Source: Caproiciproducens sp. NJN-50 | Lineage (GTDB): Bacteria; Bacillota; Clostridia; Oscillospirales; Acutalibacteraceae | Reading direction: 5' to 3' | DNA length: 64,000 nt | NCBI RefSeq assembly: GCF_004103755.1 | Contig: NZ_CP035283.1 | Location: 3,038,001-3,102,000 of the forward strand | Shown here: one piece after another, positions 60,987-64,000 of the stretch | How the letters are laid out: every line of letters begins with the position of its first letter | Position numbering within the stretch: the first letter of the stretch is position 1 | Notes under the pieces: generated by a model | Database searches by the model: none | What the model saw: only the letters and a program-made list of their open reading frames with translations | What the model was told of the DNA's origin: nothing | Program-made: the position numbers and the translations under genes

Positions 60987-61014
60987 TTGAAAAAAAAAAT
61001 GAATATGAGATAAT
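60987..61014 (+). promoter_or_regulatory. promoter of glmU-prs-pth
   Basis: TTGAAA (60987-60992), 16-bp A-rich spacer, GATAAT (61009-61014), 79 bp before the glmU start. Confidence 0.6.
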
Positions 61015-61092
61015 AGTAGCGAAAGAGACATGGAACGCAATACAGTAAATATGCAGAAAAATGCAGACCCCATAGGTTACGGAGGAATCAGC

Positions 61093-62136
61093 ATGCCACA
61101 GGAAAACTGCGCCGTGATTCTGGCTGCGGGAGAAGGAAAACGGATGAAGCGGGACTATCCGAAGGCCCTCGCCCCCGTTCTTTTCAAGCCGATGCTGGAA
61201 TGGGTTCTCGACTCCGTGAAAGCGGCTGGGATCGGGCGTCTGTGCGTCGTAACCGGCCATCTGCACGAACAGGTGGAACGGTTTGCGGCCGCATACGACC
61301 GCAGCATTCAAATCGCTTACCAGCCGCAGCGGAGGGGCACCGGGCACGCCGTGATGATGGCGGCCGATTTTTTGCGCTCAAACGCGGGTTCGGACGTTTT
61401 GATCCTGAACGGGGACTCCCCGCTGATCAGCTCAAAGGATATTCAGAAAGCGCAGGGAGCTCACCGTGAAAAAAGCGATGCCGTAACGGTCATTTCGGCG
61501 GAAGTCCCGGACCCCGCCGGGTACGGGCGCATCGTGCGCGACCCGCAGACCGGATCTCTCGCCGCCATTGTGGAGCAGAGGGACGCCTCCCCGGAAGTCC
61601 GAAGGATCCGGGAAATCAACTCCGGAGCATACTGGTTCCGAGCTGAAGACCTGCTCGGAATCCTTTCAGATATCAGGGACGACAACACGCAGGGGGAATA
61701 CTATCTGACGGACGCCGTCCGCCTCCTGATCGAGCGGGGCAAAAAAGCGGGCGCCTGCAAGGCCGGCAGCGCGGATGCGGTGCTGGGCGCCAACGACTGC
61801 CTTCAGCTCTCGGAGCTGAACCGCATCGCGCGGGAAAAAATTCTGACCGCTCTCCTTCTGCAGGGGGTCGATATTCCCTGCAGGGACGGAGTCGTCATCG
61901 GACCGGACGTCGCCGTCGGCCGGGGCGTCAGCATCCTGCCTGGAACGATCCTCCGGGGCAGGACATCGGTGGGGCCCCGCTGTGTGATCGGCCCCAATAC
62001 CGTCGTGACGGACTGCGCGGTCGGCGAAGGCGCGGTCCTTAATTCCGTACAGTGCAGCGGCTGCACCATAAAGCCTGGGCAGACCGTTGCTCCTTATACC
62101 ACCATGACCGAAAAAGCAAAGACAGACAAAAAATAG
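61093..62136 (+). CDS. glmU: short GlmU: UDP-N-acetylglucosamine pyrophosphorylase
   Basis: Predicted 347 aa from ATG 61093, with GGAGG 7 nt upstream. Residues about 1-230 are a complete uridyltransferase: AVILAAGEGKRMKRDYPKAL, QRRGTGHAVMMAADFL and LILNGDSPLIS. Residues about 255-335 form only a few left-handed beta-helix turns (VVIGPDVAVGRGVSILPGT). Full GlmU is about 455 aa; the acetyltransferase active-site part is absent. It should therefore make UDP-GlcNAc from preformed GlcNAc-1-phosphate and rely on another acetyltransferase. Followed by prs at 14 bp. Confidence 0.9.
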   Translation: MPQENCAVILAAGEGKRMKRDYPKALAPVLFKPMLEWVLDSVKAAGIGRLCVVTGHLHEQVERFAAAYDRSIQIAYQPQRRGTGHAVMMAADFLRSNAGSDVLILNGDSPLISSKDIQKAQGAHREKSDAVTVISAEVPDPAGYGRIVRDPQTGSLAAIVEQRDASPEVRRIREINSGAYWFRAEDLLGILSDIRDDNTQGEYYLTDAVRLLIERGKKAGACKAGSADAVLGANDCLQLSELNRIAREKILTALLLQGVDIPCRDGVVIGPDVAVGRGVSILPGTILRGRTSVGPRCVIGPNTVVTDCAVGEGAVLNSVQCSGCTIKPGQTVAPYTTMTEKAKTDKK

Positions 62137-62150
62137 GGGGATAAACACAA

Positions 62151-63107
62151 ATGAGTTTTCATGGGAAAGACATCAAAATCTTTGCCGCCAGCGCAAGCCG
62201 GGAAACGGCTGAAAAGATCGCCAAATGTTTGGGGCTTCCGCTGGGCAGAAGCGATGTCGGCACGTTCAGCGACGGTGAAATATCGGTCTCCATCTACGAT
62301 TCGGTCCGCGGTTCCGACTGCTTCATTGTTCAGTCCACCTGCGCGCCCGTCAACAACAACCTGATGGAGCTGCTGATTATGATCGACGCCATGAAGCGCG
62401 CTTCCGCGGCGAGGATCACCGCCGTCATTCCTTATTTCGGCTACGCCCGCCAGGACCGCAAGGCGAAGGCGCACGACCCCATTACGGCAAAGCTCTGCGC
62501 CGACCTGCTGACCACGGCCGGGGCGAACCGGGTCCTGACCATGGACCTGCACGCGTCGCAGATCCAGGGGTTTTTCAACATCCCGGTCGACCATCTGCTG
62601 GGGGTGCCCCTGCTCGCCTCCCACATGAAGGAGCTGATTGCCGGGCACGCCGATGAATATGTTGTGGTCTCCCCCGACCTCGGCTCCGTCACACGGGCGC
62701 GCAATTTTGCCAGCCGCCTCGGGGTCCCGCTCGCCATCGTGGACAAACGCCGGCAGAAGGCGAACGTCTGCGAAGTCATGAACATCATCGGCAATGTGAA
62801 GGGCCAGAAGGTCATCCTGGTCGACGACGTGGTCGACACCGCCGGCACGCTCTGCAACGCGGCCCAGGCGATCATGGACAGCGGCGCCCTGCAGGTCACG
62901 GCCTGCGCGACGCACGGCGTGCTCTCCGGGCCCGCGATCGAGCGGATCCAGAACAGCCCGATCAAGAATCTCTTCCTGCTCAGCACCATTCCGATCCCGA
63001 AGGAAAAAATGCTGCCGAATATGACGGTCCTCTCCGTCGCTCCGCTGTTTGCCGAAGCGATCGACCGCATTTACGAGGACAAACCGGTATCCCCCATGTT
63101 TGTCTGA
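62151..63107 (+). CDS. prs: ribose-phosphate pyrophosphokinase
   Basis: A 318-aa protein behind AGGGGGA. Landmarks: RSDVGTFSDGEISVSIYDSV, IPYFGYARQDRKAKAHDPIT (ATP loop), VLTMDLHASQIQGFFNIPVD and the PRPP-binding VILVDDVVDTAGTL near residue 225. It makes PRPP from ribose 5-phosphate and ATP for nucleotide, His and Trp synthesis. The glmU-prs-pth order is the conserved Firmicute arrangement. Confidence 0.97.
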   Translation: MSFHGKDIKIFAASASRETAEKIAKCLGLPLGRSDVGTFSDGEISVSIYDSVRGSDCFIVQSTCAPVNNNLMELLIMIDAMKRASAARITAVIPYFGYARQDRKAKAHDPITAKLCADLLTTAGANRVLTMDLHASQIQGFFNIPVDHLLGVPLLASHMKELIAGHADEYVVVSPDLGSVTRARNFASRLGVPLAIVDKRRQKANVCEVMNIIGNVKGQKVILVDDVVDTAGTLCNAAQAIMDSGALQVTACATHGVLSGPAIERIQNSPIKNLFLLSTIPIPKEKMLPNMTVLSVAPLFAEAIDRIYEDKPVSPMFV

Positions 63108-63205
63108 TTGACTTGCGGCCGGGCGGCTTTTCTGCGTTCTAAGGCGGGGCGGATCATCCGTCCCGCCCGTTTCCGTATTCTTCTTTACGATTTTAGGAGT
63201 GTGCC

Positions 63206-63820
63206 ATGCTGAACAATCTGTTCCACATCCGGCCGCAGCCGGCCGGTCAGGCGGAATACCTGGTGGTCGGCCTCGGCAATCCGGGCCCCAAATACGAGGA
63301 GACCCGCCACAACGCCGGATTCATGGCCGTCGATTACATCGCCGGGCAGGCCGGCGCGACCATCGACCGGCTGAAATTCAAAGGGCTCTGCGCCCCGGCG
63401 CGGATCGGCGGAAAAAACGTGCTGCTGCTAAAACCCGGAACCTACATGAACCTGAGCGGCCAGAGCGTGGTGGAAGCGATGGGCTTCTACCATATTCCCC
63501 CGGAAAAGGTCATCGTGCTGTACGACGACATCAGCTTCCCTCCGGGAAAGCTGCGCATCCGCTTAAAGGGCAGCGACGGCGGGCAGAACGGGATGAAGAA
63601 CATCATCTATCTCACCGGCAGCGACCGCATTCCGCGCATCCGGCTCGGCACCGGCGACCGGCCGGACCGGCGGTGGGACCTCGCGGACTGGGTCCTTTCG
63701 CGCTTTTCGCCGGAGGACCGCAAGCGGTTCGATGAGGCGGTCGCCCGCGCGAACGACGCCGTCGCCCTGATGGTGCAGGGCAAAGCGGCGGATGCGATGA
63801 ATCTTTACAACGGGAATTGA
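63206..63820 (+). CDS. pth: peptidyl-tRNA hydrolase
   Basis: A 204-aa protein with TTAGGAG upstream. VVGLGNPGPKYEETRHNAGF near residues 19-40 holds the catalytic His and Asn; LLKPGTYMNLSGQSV, VLYDDISFPPGKLRIR and KGSDGGQNGMKNI complete the Pth signature. It has about 15 extra N-terminal residues compared with typical forms. It recycles peptidyl-tRNA released by stalled ribosomes. Confidence 0.97.
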   Translation: MLNNLFHIRPQPAGQAEYLVVGLGNPGPKYEETRHNAGFMAVDYIAGQAGATIDRLKFKGLCAPARIGGKNVLLLKPGTYMNLSGQSVVEAMGFYHIPPEKVIVLYDDISFPPGKLRIRLKGSDGGQNGMKNIIYLTGSDRIPRIRLGTGDRPDRRWDLADWVLSRFSPEDRKRFDEAVARANDAVALMVQGKAADAMNLYNGN

Positions 63821-63871
63821 CCTGCCCGGCTGTCCGCTTCTAATGCAGCTGAAACGCAGGGGGAGGGTCGC

Positions 63872-64000
63872 ATGCATTTTTTTAAAACTGTTTTTTCACC
63901 TAAAACTATCATGGAATGCTTTTCGCTGGCTTTGCGATTCGTCGGCGCGGCCTATGCCGTGATAGGCGCGGTTTCCGCCGATTTCGCCGATCTGGAGATC
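63872..64000 (+). CDS. start of an unidentified gene, cut by the window edge
   Basis: ATG 63872 with GGGGGAGGG 4-5 nt upstream opens 43 codons (MHFFKTVFSPKTIMECFSLA, then a hydrophobic Ala-rich stretch) that run off the end. Usually mfd follows pth; this start does not look like Mfd. Too short to name. Confidence 0.4.
   Translation, partial: MHFFKTVFSPKTIMECFSLALRFVGAAYAVIGAVSADFADLEI

Overview
The window looks like a chromosome segment of a moderately GC-rich, anaerobic, spore-lineage Firmicute (Clostridia, most likely Oscillospiraceae/Ruminococcaceae). The evidence is TTG/GTG starts behind strong AGGAGG sites, a pyruvate phosphate dikinase, a radical-SAM maturase, a short clostridial GlmU, a DUF1540 protein and TRAP transporters. 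Core genes are GC-rich. Two AT-richer blocks (about 4.7-13.4 kb and 47.5-54 kb) stand out as acquired DNA. The organism call is inference.

Layout. 1-4.6 kb: remnant of a phage/integrative element (DUF2800 nuclease-like protein cut by the window edge, small phage proteins, a sigma-like regulator, an ImmA/IrrE-type metallopeptidase). 4.8-13.05 kb: defence block with a small XRE regulator, type I restriction-modification hsdM-hsdS-hsdR and a GmrSD-like DUF262/DUF1524 nuclease, ending in a 70-bp direct repeat next to a 5'-truncated membrane-protein gene. 13.5-15.1 kb: that membrane protein and a radical-SAM/SPASM maturase. 15.2-21.7 kb: a divergently regulated operon fba-pfk-tpi-larA-DUF3842 with a LacI regulator, which looks like an auxiliary lower-glycolysis module built around a lactate-racemase-like enzyme. 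21.7-26.7 kb: two-component system and a SsuABC/TauABC-type importer. 27.2-30 kb: LysR regulator, tubby-like protein and a split chromate transporter, with a perfect inverted-repeat operator between them.

30.1-45.7 kb is a hexuronate catabolic region. uxuB, a GntR regulator, uxuA, a TRAP transporter (dctM, dctQ, dctP) and a Zn-alcohol dehydrogenase lie on the minus strand. On the plus strand are a GlpA-like/FAD oxidoreductase/DUF1667 trio, a FadR-type regulator, a LacI-type regulator and a fused KDPG aldolase-KDG kinase. Together these take a hexuronate to 2-keto-3-deoxygluconate, then to KDPG, then to pyruvate plus glyceraldehyde 3-phosphate.

45.8-57 kb is a second accessory island lying on the 3' side of a tRNA-Arg(ACG): a DUF1540 protein, two unknown genes (one cut at its 5' end), a second XRE regulator closely similar to the first, an N6-adenine methylase, a PLD-fold nuclease, a Rad50-like ATPase fragment, a PglZ fragment, and an ORF joining the N-terminus of a sensor kinase to the C-terminal third of BREX PglX. 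I read this as the wreck of a type I BREX locus. It is followed by an orphan response regulator, an excisionase-like HTH protein, a D12-class DNA adenine methylase and a Cys-rich unknown. 57-64 kb is core genome: tRNA-Arg, ppdK, glmU-prs-pth. No rRNA, CRISPR array, integrase or complete insertion sequence was seen.
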